Shown in pieces: positions 9,987-21,166 of a stretch of 64,000 bases of DNA. How positions within the stretch are numbered: the first letter of the stretch is position 1; the number at the start of each line of letters is the position of its first letter. The DNA is from Ixodes scapularis (lineage: Eukaryota; Arthropoda; Arachnida; Ixodida; Ixodidae). The DNA is taken from NCBI RefSeq assembly GCF_016920785.2, contig NW_024609836.1:11872018-11936017 (forward strand), given 5' to 3'. Made by a program: the position numbers and the translations under genes. Under the pieces are notes generated by a model. It had not been told where the DNA came from, searched no databases, and worked only from the letters and a program-made list of their open reading frames with translations.

Positions 9987-12900
9987 ATGACCAATTTCCA
10001 TTTTATGCAGTGGAACTGCCGTGGCCTTATCAGAAATATAGATGATGTAAATTATTTTATGGACGAGTTGAGACCAATCGCCCTCAGCCTGCAAGAAACA
10101 CATTTAAATGACACTCATACACAAATTTTACGTCGGCACCAAGTTTTTAGGAAAGATAGACTCTCCCCAAATACGTCGGGAGGAGTGGCACTGGTGGTGC
10201 AGAGTGGTGTTGCTTGCTCTGAGGTCCCCCTTTCTACGCCGTTAGAGGCTGTAGCGGTGCGCCTTCTTGTTCACCGTTTGATCACGGTAGTTTCTCTTTA
10301 TCTGCCACCTAACTCTCCACTGCATATCAGTGAACTTGAGTCACTGGTAAAACAATTACCTCAACCTTTTTTAATTTTAGGCGATTTTAATGCCCACCAC
10401 CCTTTGTGGGGTAGTGCTCGCCAGGATTCACGTGGAGGTGTCGTAGAGCGGTTTTTATTATCATCTGGGTTGTGTCTTTTTAATGGGAGGGAACCTACAT
10501 TTTTTAGTGCAGCTCATCAATCATTTACATCTATTGACCTTTCTATATCATCACCAATTTTACTTCCATGCTTTTCATGGAAGGTTTTAAATAACCCTTT
10601 TGGGAGTGATCATTTCCTTATTGTTTTAGAAAGCACGATGCCAATTCCTTCTATTCCGACACGACTTCCAAGGTGGAAATTGGAAAAGGCTGATTGGTCT
10701 CTTTTTTGTTTGGAGGCTTTTATTGATTCATCTGTTCTTGTAAATATGAGCCCCGAAGATGCCACGCTGTACGTTACTGAAGCGATTATAGATTCCGCAT
10801 CACATAGCATTCCCCAGACTTCTGGACGACTCCCCAAAAAGTGCAAGCCATGGTGGAACAATGACTGCACCACAACACGAAAATCGCAAAACAAGGCATG
10901 GTGCATCTTTAGACGATATCCCACTCCACAGAATCTGCTTGAATTCAAGAAAAGCAGAGCCAAAGCTCGCTGGGCGCGAAGGCAAGCTAAAGGCAGTTCT
11001 TGGAAAAAGTATGTCACATCTCTGAGTAGTTTTGTTTCATCAAAGGAAGTGTGGGATCGTCTTCGGAAGATCAGGGGAGACTATCGGTCTTTCAGGATAC
11101 CCCTTTTTCCATCAGCAACATCCCTTAAGGAGCAAGCAAATGTTCTTGGTGAACACTTCCAGGAAGTCTCTAACTCAGCCAACTACAGTGAATCCTTTAA
11201 GAGGTTTAGAGCAACAGCAGAAAAACAAGCTATTTCTTTTTCTGGTGCCTAGGGTGTTCCTTATAACAAGCCATTTACACGGTGTGAGCTTGAGTTGGCT
11301 CTTGGTGTCAAAAAATAATCTGCAGCTGGGCCGGATAGGATTCAATACGAGATGCTAAGGAGACTATCGCCTGAATCTTTAAACAGTTTGCTCACCTTTT
11401 TTAATTTATTGTGGGATGCTGCTTGTTTTCCTGACTGCTGGAAAATGGCACACATAATTCCTCTACTAAAACCCAGCAAAGACCCCTCCTTACCGACGAG
11501 CTATCGCCCGATTGCATTGACAAGCTGCCTGGGCAAGACCTATGAGAGACTTATTAATCGCCGTCTTGTCCACTTTTTAGAGGCAGAGGGTGTGTTTGAT
11601 AGGAATCAGTGCGGCTTCCGAGCGGGCCGCTCCACGGTTGACCACCTCGTCCGCCTGGAAACTTCTATTCGGGAAGCATTTGTCCATCGCCAGCATTGTG
11701 TTTCTGTCTTCTTTGACCTACAAAAGGCTTACGACACGACTTGGAGATATGGAATCCTTCGAGACTTGTACTCGTATGGTGTCCGAGGTCGCATGCTTCA
11801 CTGCATTCAAAGTTTCTTGGCGGGTTGGACCTTCCGAGTGCGTTTGGGCTCCATCCTTTCGGATGTTTTTCTCCAGGAGAACGGCGTCCCTCAGGGTGGA
11901 GTACTAAGCGTTACACTTTTTGCCGTGAAGATTAATAGTCTGGCTAAGGTTATACCACCATCTGTATCCTATTCAATGTATGTTGACGATGTGCAGATAT
12001 CATTTTCCTCTTGTAACCTGTCCAGCTGTGAACGGCAATTGCAGCTCACTATCAATAAGATGAGCAGGTGGGCTGATCAAAATGGCTTCAGGTTCTCTCC
12101 CGAAAAGACAATCTGTGTTCCCTTTTCACTCCGCCGTGGCCTGTCTCCAGATCCAGTGTTGCACTTGAATGACGTTGCTATATCTGTAAAGGAAGAACAC
12201 AAGTTTTTAGGAATAATATTTGATAAAAAACTCACTTTTATACCCCACTTGAAAGAGTTGAAACGTAAATGCCTACGTTCATCAAACATCCTCAAAGTCC
12301 TGTCGCATACATCCTGGGGGTCTGACAGACGGTGCCTCTTGCGACTTTATAACTCCTTGGTGCGGTCCCGCCTGGACTATGGCGCAATTGTTTATGGTTC
12401 GGCGCGTCCGTCTGCCCTAAAAACGTTGGACCCCATCCATCATCTGGGGCTCAGACTTGCCACGGGAGCGTTTCGAACATCACCTGTACTTAGCTTGTAT
12501 GCTGATACACATCAAATGTCCTTGGAAAGACGAAGGCAATATTTGAGTCTTTGTTATGCTTACAAGATATACAGCTATCCTCAACATCCCACTTTCGACG
12601 CCCTTCAACCTTCTACATTGTTCCGACTCTATGAAAACAAGCCGAGCATTGTTCGGCCCCTGAGTTTCAGAGTGCAGAGCATGGCAACATCGCTCCATCT
12701 CCCCTTTAGTGAAGCTGCTTTGCTGAGGAGCAATGAGAGAGTTGCGCCTTGGGACCTTCTGCCAATCTCTTGTGACTGGTCACTGGCCAAGTACAGAAAG
12801 AGAGCTACTTCTCCACTCGTTCTTCAGCGGGAGTTCGCCGAATTGGAACAGAAATACAAGGACTACTCACACTTTTACACTGACGGATCAAAAACATCAA

Positions 12901-13700
12901 CCTTCGTGGGGTGTGCGGTTTACTCCACTACCTTCAGGAAAGTTCGACAACTCCACACTTGTGCAAATATTTTTACTGCTGAATTGTACGGTATTTTAAT
13001 GGCTGTTGAATACTTGTTAGAGAACAATATTATGAAAGCAGTTCTGTTTGTCGACTCCCAGAGTGTTCTTCTAGCCGTTTCGTCCTTAGCAAACAGCAAA
13101 AACCTTCTCGTGCAATGTCTTCGGGTACGACTAAACCGAGCACTTCATCTAGGACACCAGATCAAATTCTGCTGGGTCCCGAGCCACGTGGGCATTTCTG
13201 GCAATGAGAAGGCAGACTTGCTTGCTGCCTCTGCAAAGGAATGCCCCAAACTGCCTCTTGGCCTGCCACACCAAGACCTGAAACCGATCATACTGAAATC
13301 GATTATCAACTCATGGCAGTTGGATTGGGATTTGGAAAAAGAGAACAAGCTTCACAATATCAAGCCCCAACTGGGAGTATGGGAGAGTTCGTTCCATAAA
13401 GTCCGTCGGGTTGAGGTTCTCCTTTGCCGCTTACGAATTGGTCATACCCGTTTGACTCATTTACCCCTGCTCTGTGGTGAGGATGTTAAACTTTGCGACA
13501 ACTGTGGGAAAGCTATGACTGTTTTGCACATCCTGTGGCATTGCAAAGCTTTAAACCAGGAGCGCCGATCATGTTTTCCAGAACTCTTTCGAGATCACCT
13601 TCCCTTTCATCCATATTTTCTGCTTGGCGATCAACCATTTATATCATTCGATAGAGTTTTAAAGTTCCTTCATAACACTGGCCTTTTACACCAGCTGTAG
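9987..13700 (+). pseudogene. E4 ORF2, complete but for two nonsense codons
   Basis: A single continuous frame of about 1237 codons, broken only by TAG at 11250-11252 and TAA at 11316-11318, both in the endonuclease-RT linker; the TAA stands where E1 has Gln. The endonuclease (about residues 1-230) has MQWNCRGLI, LQETHL, LILGDFNAHH and GSDHF. The RT has LPTSYRPIALTSCLGKTYER, FFDLQKAYD, GVPQGGVLSVTL and YVDDVQIS. The RNase H has FYTDGSK, FTAELYGILMAVEY, LFVDSQSV and WVPSHVGISGNEKAD, with its acidic residues kept. The C-terminal CCHC is CDNCGKAMTVLHILWHC. ORF2 starts 100 nt after ORF1. Confidence 0.9.
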
Positions 13701-13752
13701 CTTGCAGTTCTTTTAGATTACACCTCTAAGCCCTTTGGAAAAACCTTTGTTT

Positions 13753-13804
13753 GGCGCAATATGGCCTTAGTTGCCCTTGCGCCATAAAACCCCAATCATC
13801 ATCA
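13753..13804 (+). other. E4 3' hairpin and ATC tail
   Basis: GGCGCA (13753-13758) pairs with TGCGCC (13778-13783), followed by AAAACCCCA and ATC repeats up to the target duplication. Here the duplication proves that this motif forms the exact 3' end of the element. Confidence 0.88.
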
Positions 13805-13818
13805 TCAAGACTCACGTG
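13805..13818. repeat. Target-site duplication of E4, right copy
   Basis: TCAAGACTCACGTG, identical to 7735-7748. E3 ORF2 resumes directly after it. Confidence 0.93.
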
Positions 13819-16800
13819 GTGGGGTCCTTGAGCGGTTTTTATTAACATCTGGGCTCTGCCTTATGATTAAGAGAGAACCAACCTTTTTCAGTGCAGCTCA
13901 CAATTCATTTACATCTATCGATCTTGCTATCTCATCACCTTCATTGTTTTCTTTATTTACATGGAAAGTATTAGATAATCCTTTTGGAAGTGAGCACTTT
14001 CCAGTCATTCTGGAGAGTCTGGTTTCTGTTCCAAGCCTAATAAAACGTACCCCTCGTTGGAAACTTGACAAGGCAGACTGGGGTCTATTCAACCTAAATG
14101 CAGAGCTTAAGCCTTGCATGTTCTTGTCCTTAACACACGATGAAGCCACCACATACATTACAGAACAGATCACTAATGCCGCTTTTCGCTCCATCCCTCA
14201 AACCTCCTCTAACATCCCCAAAAAGTGTAAACCGTGGTGGAATGAAGATTGTTCTAATACTAAGAAAAAACAGGACAAGGCATGGGGTGTATTTCGCAGA
14301 TATCCGACATTCATGAATTTACTAGAGTTTCATCGAAATAGGGCCCAAGCTCGTTGGACCAGGAAGCAGGCCAAGTGGAAGTCTTGGAGAGGCTATCTGT
14401 CCTCTATCAGCTGCTACGTCCCAGCAAAGGAAGTATGGGACCGATTGCACAAGGTCGAAGGCAAATACCGCTGCTTTACAGTCCCTCTATTTCCCTCTGT
14501 AAGCTCGCTACATGGCCAGGCAAACGTGTTGGGCGCACATTTTGCAGCCGTTTCAAACTCCTCTCACTACTCTCCAGCGTTTCTGAAGTTTAAAGCAGAT
14601 GCAGAAAGAATGAAAGTCAGCTTGGCAGAAGGTGCGTCTGCACCATATAATCAGCCATTTACAATGGTTGAGCTTCAAATGGCTCTCGAAATCCGGAAGC
14701 GTTCATCGCCCGGTCCTGATCGGATACATTATGAGATGATCCGGCATTTATCGGAGGAGTCACTCACAGCCCTCCTGACATATTTCAATAAACTATGGAA
14801 CGATGCACACTTCCCCGCCGATTGGAAGCAGGCAGAAGTAATTCCGCTGCTGAAGCCTGGAAAAGATCCTTCACTTCCTACAAGTTACAGGCCGATTGCA
14901 CTGACTAGTTGCTTAGGGAAAACGTTTGAAAGGATGATTAATAAGCGTCTTGTTTATTTCCTGGAGCAACACAATGTTTTGGATGTAAATGTGGGTGCCG
15001 ATCAGGACGTTCCACCATAGACCATCTAGTCCGGCTGGAGACTGTTGTACGTGAGGCGTTTGTGAATAGGCAGCATTGCGTATCTGTCTTTTTTCATTTA
15101 GAAAAGGCTTACGATACCACTTGGAGACATGGCATCCTGCGTGACTTGTTCATGTATGGAGTACGCGGCAGATTACTTCATTGTATAAAAAACTATCTTA
15201 GTGGACGTTTCTTCCGTGTACGGCTAGGCACGACAGTATCCAACAGCTTTCTCCAGGAGAATGGTGTTCCTCAGGGTGGAGTGCTGAGTGTCACCCTCTT
15301 CGCCATAAAAATTAACTCTCTTTGTCGTGTCATGCCTTCCTCAGTATCATATTCATTATACGTAGATGACATTCAAATTTCTGTAGCATCATGTAATATG
15401 TCTAGTTGTGAAAGGCAGCTACAACTAGCCATAAATAAAATGACTAAATGGGCTAACGAGAATGGCTTTAAGTTCACTCCAGAAAAAACTATTTGTGTCC
15501 CCTTTTCTTTGCGGCGGGGGCTAAGGTTGGAGCCCACTCTCATATTAAATGGAAATGCCATCGAAGTTAGAACTGAGCATAGGTTTCTGGGGGTGATATT
15601 TGACAGTAAGCTTAGTTTTGTCTCCCATCTCAAATGGCTAAAGCAGAAATGTATGCAGACATTGAACATTCTTAAAGTCCTCTCACACAAGTCTTGGGGT
15701 TCTGATAGGAGGTGTCTACTTCGTTTGTATTTCCTTCTAGTACGGTCGCGCCTTGATTATGTGTCTGTTGTGTTCGCGTCTGCTCGACCGTCTACCTTAA
15801 GAATGCTTGACCCTGTGCATCACCTTGGTTTGCGTCTTGCAACTGGTGCTTTTAGAACATCTCCTGTTTTAAGCTTGTATGCTGATTCCAATGAAATGTC
15901 ACTTGAAAAAAGGCGGCAGTATCTAAGTCTAGTTTATGCCTACAAGGTGTTATCAGAACCCAGCCATCCAGCCCACAGTAGTATTCGAGACTCTAAGTTT
16001 TATCGTACTTTCGAGCATAAACCAACTGTTGTTCGACCCCTGAGCCTTCGTTTTGAGAGCCTCCGTCTCTCTCTTAACCTGCCACGCGAAGGTGTTCATT
16101 TCCTAGAAAGTGCATATCATACTGCCCCATGGAATGTCAAACCTATAGCTTGCAATTGGTATTTCACAAAATTTAATAAGCATAATGTTTCTCCACTCAT
16201 TCTACAACAAGAATTCTTAGCTCTGCAAGAAAAATACAGACATTACTGCCAATTTTACACTGACGGTGCCAAGACCTCAATGTATGTCGGCTCCGCTGTT
16301 TATTCAAATTCGTTTACCCATGTTACTCGACTTCACAATGTTGCCAGCATTTTTACTGCCGAACTATATAGTATTCTGGCAGCACTTGACTACATAATCA
16401 GGGACAAAGTGATGAAAGCCATTATATTTGTGGACTCTCAAAGTGTTCTTAGTGCAGTATGTTCTGCTGCACCAACTACAAATAGGTTGACTCAACTCGC
16501 ACGGGCCAGAGCTCAACAGGGACTCGCTGGTGGGAGGGACATCAAGTTTCGCTGGGTCCCGAGCCATGTGGTTATTGCAGGCAACGAGGCTGCAGACAGA
16601 CTAGCTGCCTCTTCACAGAACCTTTTACCATCGAATGTCCGCGTACCTTACCAAGACCTTAAAACGTCCGTAAAATTTTCACTCTCACAGCTATGGCAAT
16701 CTGAATGGAAGTTAGCCAATAATAATAAGCTTCATGCCATCAAACCAGAACTTGGTGCATGGGAAACCTCATACAATAAAAATCGTTTTCATGAAGTTCT

Positions 16801-17080
16801 CCTGTGCCGGTTGAGAATCGGCCACTCGTTCTTGACCCATCAATATCTGCTTATAGGTGAGGAACCGCCAATATGCGAGCACTGTGGAGAAACTTTATCT
16901 CTTATGCACTTTCTGTTTCTCTGCCGTGGCCTTCTACAACAATACAATACCTATTTCCCTGAGTTTTTTAAGTACAACATCCCATTTCACCCTGTCTTGG
17001 TTCTAGGGGAACAGCCTCTCGTATCATTTGAACGTCTTTTAGCTTTTCTCAAAACTACAGGTATCTTACACAAACTATAG
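13819..17080 (+). pseudogene. E3 ORF2, part 2 (endonuclease end, RT, RNase H, CCHC)
   Basis: Continuation of 7304-7748 beyond E4. The endonuclease end shows FFSAAHNSF and FGSEHFPVIL, where the family has SDH. The RT begins normally, but a small deletion near 14990-15000 shifts the frame at the NQCGFRAGRS region. RT motif A reads FFHLEKAYD, so the catalytic Asp is His. GVPQGGVLSVTLF and YVDDIQIS are kept. The RNase H has FYTDGAK, FTAELYSIL, FVDSQSV and WVPSHVVIAGNEAADRLA. The C-terminal zinc segment (CEHCGETLSLMHFLFLC) ends at 17080. Catalytically dead. Confidence 0.88.
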
Positions 17081-17136
17081 TCAAGTTCTAGTCTGGTCAG
17101 AGCACTTTTACCAATGTTTTTTAACTTACCTAGTTT

Positions 17137-17198
17137 GGCGCAGTATGGCCGTCGGAGCTCTTGCGCCATAAAACCTGCAAACAACAACAACAACAACA
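17137..17198 (+). other. E3 3' hairpin and (AAC)n tail
   Basis: GGCGCA (17137-17142) and TGCGCC (17162-17167) form the family hairpin, followed by AAC repeats up to about 17198. The tail differs from the ATC tail of E1 and E4. Confidence 0.82.
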
Positions 17199-18219
17199 TC
17201 TTCGCACTTCTCTGCACCTTCCTCTGGACCAGGTAAGCCTCGTTAGGAAAGTCAGTGCTATTCCACCTTGGAAAGCACAGCGAGTTGAATCCGACTGGTC
17301 TCTCGCGAAGTTTAACAAGCATGGCATTTCCCATGCTGTAATTAAGCAAGAGTTTGGTGAACTGCAAACTAAGTATGACGGTTATCTTCATGTTTATACT
17401 GATGGTGCCAAGACCTCTTCTTTTGTCGGTTGCGCTGTGTATTCTGAAAGCTTCTCCAAGGTTCAACGACTTGATTGTGTTGCCAGCATTTTTACTGCGG
17501 AACTCTATGCGGTATCAATGGCGATCGAATGCATTATCAATAGGAAAATACTGAGGGCGGTCCTGTTTATTCACTCTCAAAGTGTGATTCTTGCAGTTTG
17601 CTCTCTTAAAGATACTAAAAATATGCTTGTACAACAGATTCAATATAAACTTAACTCTGCTTTGCATGGAGGTCAAAATATAAAATTTTGTTGGGTACCC
17701 AGTCACATTGTCATACAAGGCAATGAAGAAGCCGACAGGCTTGCAGGGTCTGCCGGTAATCTTCCACAATCTCTCTCGTGTTTACCCTATCAAGATACTA
17801 AGCCCTTGGTGAAGTCCTCGATTCATCATTCTTGGCAATTGGAATGGGACATGGAGTGCGATAACAAGCTTCATGTTACCAAACCGGCTTTGGGAGTTTG
17901 GGAAAGCTCTTCATGCAAGAGCCGACTTCATGAAACGTTGTTGTGCCGTTTGAGAATCGGACACTCATTTATAACCCATAGGTATCTGCTTTCGGGAGAA
18001 GATCCACCAGTCTGCGATCAGTGTGGTGATAGGCTCACTGTTTTGCATATCTTGTGGTTGTGCCCCAGCCTTGAGCCCAAGCGCCGCATTCATTTCCCTG
18101 AATTTTTTCAATATCATATCCCATTTCATCCTGCTCTTCTTCTGGGCGAGAATCCTCTGGTCTCTTTTGAACGAGTAATAGAATTTCTTGGTAGTGTTGG
18201 CCTTTTACACCGATTTTAG
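17199..18219 (+). pseudogene. E5 ORF2 C-terminal remnant (RNase H and CCHC)
   Basis: Open frame that starts abruptly after the E3 tail, in the linker before the RNase H. The RNase H has VYTDGAK, FTAELYAVSMAIE and WVPSHIVIQGNEEADRLA. The third acidic motif reads FIHSQSV instead of FVDSQSV, a loss of a catalytic Asp. The CCHC region (CDQCGDRLTVLHILWLC) and the ending GLLHRF follow, with a stop at 18219. It could be the far half of E2 after a deletion of most of its ORF2, or an unrelated copy. The sequence alone does not decide this. Confidence 0.82.
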
Positions 18220-18279
18220 CTTCTTGGTTATTCGTTTGTAAAACCCACTTTATAGTACAATGAAGCCTAAAATTTGTTT

Positions 18280-18320
18280 GGCGCAAATGGCCTCGTTGCT
18301 ATTGCGCCATAAACCCCCAA
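18280..18320 (+). other. E5 3' hairpin and tail
   Basis: GGCGCA (18280-18285) pairs with TGCGCC (18303-18308), with a loop two bases shorter than usual. The tail is a short A/C-rich stretch (AAACCCCCAAAATC) with no clear microsatellite left. Confidence 0.75.
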
Positions 18321-18343
18321 AATCTCTCAAAGCCCTGTTTGTT

Positions 18344-18403
18344 ATGGTGCGTTACCTATTCCCGTGTTGGGCTCCGTGGTGGGCGGCACACCACAGGTTC
18401 TGA
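18344..18403 (+). other. E6 conserved upstream ORF (19 codons)
   Basis: Short frame ATG to TGA, MVRYLFPCWAPWWAAHHRF, ending 16 nt before the ORF1 ATG at 18420. The same block with an ATG occurs at the same place in E3 (5637), E4 (8360), E7 (32773), E9 (47625) and E11 (60599). It may be a regulatory upstream ORF or only a conserved RNA element. Confidence 0.4.
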
Positions 18404-18419
18404 AGACTCTCCGCCTCTT

Positions 18420-19804
18420 ATGGCTCCCCCCTCCTCCAAACCGAACACGGCGCGTGCCCCTAAAAGGGGTTGCTCCGTACTTACTTTCGAAAAAGCATCC
18501 GAACCGCCAAAGTTTCCGAGATTTTTTGTCATTCAAGCTCTAGATGAAGAAAAGCCACTGGCTAAGCTCTCGCCTTTTCTAGTTTCAAAATGTCTTGATG
18601 CCATTATTGGCGAAGCTTTCAAGGCGAAAAAGCTTTTTGGTAACCTTCTTGTCGAGGTTGAAACAGAAGTTCAAAGCAGGACGCTTCTAAACAGACATGT
18701 CTAGGCGAACACCAGATAAAAGTAAGCCCACATAGGACACTGAATAGTGTTCGAGGTGTTATCTCTGAGCCTGACCTGATAGATTGCACTGAGGATGAAA
18801 TTCTGGCTGGACTCCAGAAACAGGCAGTGGTGGCCGTCAAGCGGATCACCATCCGTAAAGACGGGCAGGAGCAGCCAACCAAGCATTTGATCCTGACTTT
18901 TGAACTGCATACGCTTCCTACGACCGTTAAAGCTGGTTACCTACACTGCAAAGTCCGGCCTTTTATCCCCAATCCACAAAGGTGTTTCCGGTGTCAGCCC
19001 TTCGGGCATGGCTCGCGAAACTGTCGGGGCCGTGAAACTTGCGCAAAGTGTGGCAGCAACGACCATGTTTCTGACATTTGTGAGAATACTCTCAACTTTG
19101 TTAACTGCCAAGGCAACCATGCTGCTTATGCTAGAACATGCCCACAATGGAAGCGGGAAAAAGAAATCTTAACCCTTAAAGCACAAAAGAATATTATCTA
19201 CCAAGAGGCAAAACAACAGTATACCTTTTTCGCAAAAGGAACGTTTGCGCAGGCGGTGCAAAGGGGACCAGCACCGCGAACAGAATCGAAGGCCACTCAG
19301 GTCTCTCCTGAGGTCCTGGCAGTGGCTCTTCAGTCCCCAACCCCCCAGCAGCGGCAGCAGCTACCCCTGGTTTCTGGAGGAAGCGCACCAGCTGCCTCTC
19401 GACCACGGGACAGGCAGGGAGCCCCCCTAGCTGTCTCCACCCCAAGGTGTCCCCCCAGGGAGAAGGAGCGAGAGTCTCGCCCCAACTCACGGGAGAGGGC
19501 CTCGTCCAAGGAGCGGCATCACGCCGCTCCTTCAACAGCTGAGGGGCGGGGACGGATGGAGTTGGGCGACGTTCAGCCCAGCACCTCCACTGCTGCCCCT
19601 TTGAGTGAGGGCGGTCGTGGCCGGGGAGTCCGGCCCCGTACCTCGACTTTGCCCAAACCTACAGAACAAGCCTCGTCTCAAGAGGTGGAGGCGAGGGACG
19701 AGTCCACCGAGCCTTCCGCTCTTTCGTCCGATCAGGACGATATGGAATGGGAGATTTCTAAAACAAAGAAAAAAACGAAAAAACCAGTAATACCTCCAAA
19801 GTAG
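18420..19804 (+). pseudogene. E6 ORF1, gag-like protein, frameshifted
   Basis: Starts MAPPSSKPN; the first part is open to 18704, with LSPFLVSKCLD. A one-base shift near 18700 then moves the frame, and the rest is open to 19804. Knuckles 1 and 2 are complete (CFRCQPFGHGSRNC, CAKCGSNDHVSDIC). Knuckle 3 has lost its first Cys (FVNCQGNHAAYARTC). Ser/Pro/Arg-rich region and DDMEWE with a Lys-rich end. Its ORF2 lies beyond the DNA transposon. Confidence 0.82.
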
Positions 19805-19844
19805 TTTCCTCTGGGAACGTCATCCCAAGACCAGAGTAGTTGAT

Positions 19845-19848
19845 TGTA
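19845..19848. repeat. Target-site duplication TGTA, left copy
   Basis: TGTA directly before the left inverted repeat, repeated at 25301-25304 directly after the right one. A reading as a 2-bp GT duplication with the inverted repeat starting one base earlier is possible. Confidence 0.7.
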
Positions 19849-20757
19849 GGGTGATTTCAGGTAAGATCGACCAAAGGGTGGCTGGTCGACATTTTTAAAT
19901 CAACTGATGTTTTTATATGACATTGTCTAGTGTCTGGTATAAACGAATCCACACTTAGTTTTGACCAGAAAAAAAATTTGGAGACAAGAAAAATCGTAAG
20001 GCAGGGAGAGGTGGACAGTTGCAATAACGCGCACTGATGGAGGGGGCAAGTTTGAAAGTGAATAATTAAAACAATAGAATTAGGAGAATTTTAAAACTTT
20101 TTACAAACAAACTATGGGTACAACTTGCTTGTAATATAAAGTAATAATATTTATTAAAAATTTATTTAGTTTTCTAAAAATTGCCAAACATGCCTGCTCG
20201 AAAGACAAATGGCAAACTTTGGAAATCTATCTCATGAAATAATTTAATCATTATTACATAACTTGCAGACATTATTTTACTAATATATGGCTATTTTTGA
20301 AAAAATAAATAAGGTATCTGAGTGACACAATAGTTACAATATATTCAGGCAAACATGGGAAAAAAATCAAACAAAGAAAAATTCCAATGCAAATAAAAAA
20401 AAAACATTACCTTCGATTTTTTTTAAATTTGGGTACCCTGTTATACTCTATTTCGGCATTCATTTCTATTAAAAACATGTTGCATCATTGCACTGTGAAA
20501 GAAGAAACAACTCCCCAAAGTAGGGTCCTTTTTCAAAGCCTACACTTAGCAGTGTCCTATACAAGAAGTGACTCTGAGTTCCAGTTTCATGAAACTTGCA
20601 CAAATCTTTTATATACATTTATTCAGATGAGGTCATTGATAAAAAGAGCGATCGGTCACACAGTAAAAGGGAGGAGAAACTATATACAGCATTTTACATA
20701 AGCGTACAAAGTGGTATCATATTAGAGACTAATGATTTGAGAAAAGATGATGCAGTG
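19849..20757 (+). repeat. Left terminal inverted repeat
   Basis: About 909 bp. It matches the reverse complement of 24413-25300 with substitutions and small gaps. Landmarks shared in inverted form: GATCGACCAAAGG near the tip, CCATCAGTGCGCG (or its complement), AACATGTT, and a segment with TTTTCAAAGCCTACAC. It is mostly AT-rich with no gene of its own. Confidence 0.82.
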
Positions 20758-21166
20758 TGAAGTTGTACCTTCCGGTATATTTTACATCTAGAGTAAAATA
20801 AATAACTTTACTTCCACACACAAAAACAAAGACATAATAGTAAGATATTTAGGTTGGCTGTGTATTTACGATTACAAACAATTTCAGGTGACGGATGCCA
20901 TAGTGCCTAACTGGAGCAGCTTCGATGCTCTCGGTGTATGAATGAATCGTGGCAAGCCGATATATTTTATCCTGCTCGAGGATAACATTTTGGGATTTTT
21001 TTTATAGTGATCAGATAAAAATTATTAGTAACCACCAACAAAAACAGTAGGTTAAATACCCCGTGAAGAAAAATGTGATAAATAAGATGTCCCTGCATTC
21101 AAAATGAGCAGTCCTTGGGAAATCAAATTCGGCACTTTACGCTAAGGTTTTCCTCGCTGTACCCAT
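20758..21166. other. Interior segment, no gene seen
   Basis: AT-rich sequence between the left inverted repeat and the end of the transposase gene, which runs toward it on the minus strand. It should hold the 3' UTR. I see no clear polyadenylation landmark that I would defend. Confidence 0.4.

Larger units (their letters stand above)
7749..13804 (+). mobile_element. E4: complete I/Jockey-group retrotransposon
   Basis: The best-defined copy in the window, 6056 bp, bounded by a perfect 14-bp duplication. It has three leader units, a pyrimidine tract, ORF1 with one early frameshift, ORF2 with two nonsense codons, the 3' hairpin and an ATC tail. It lies in the same orientation as its host copy E3. 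Its state suggests a fairly young insertion. Confidence 0.92.
5086..17198 (+). mobile_element. E3: full-length I/Jockey-group retrotransposon, split by E4
   Basis: Complete copy in two pieces (5086-7748 and 13819-17198, about 6.04 kb in sum). It has a structured leader, ORF1, ORF2, 3' hairpin and an (AAC)n tail. E4 sits inside its endonuclease region with a perfect target duplication. E3 itself entered E2 ORF2 at 5085. I find no matching duplication at its right flank. Confidence 0.85.
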
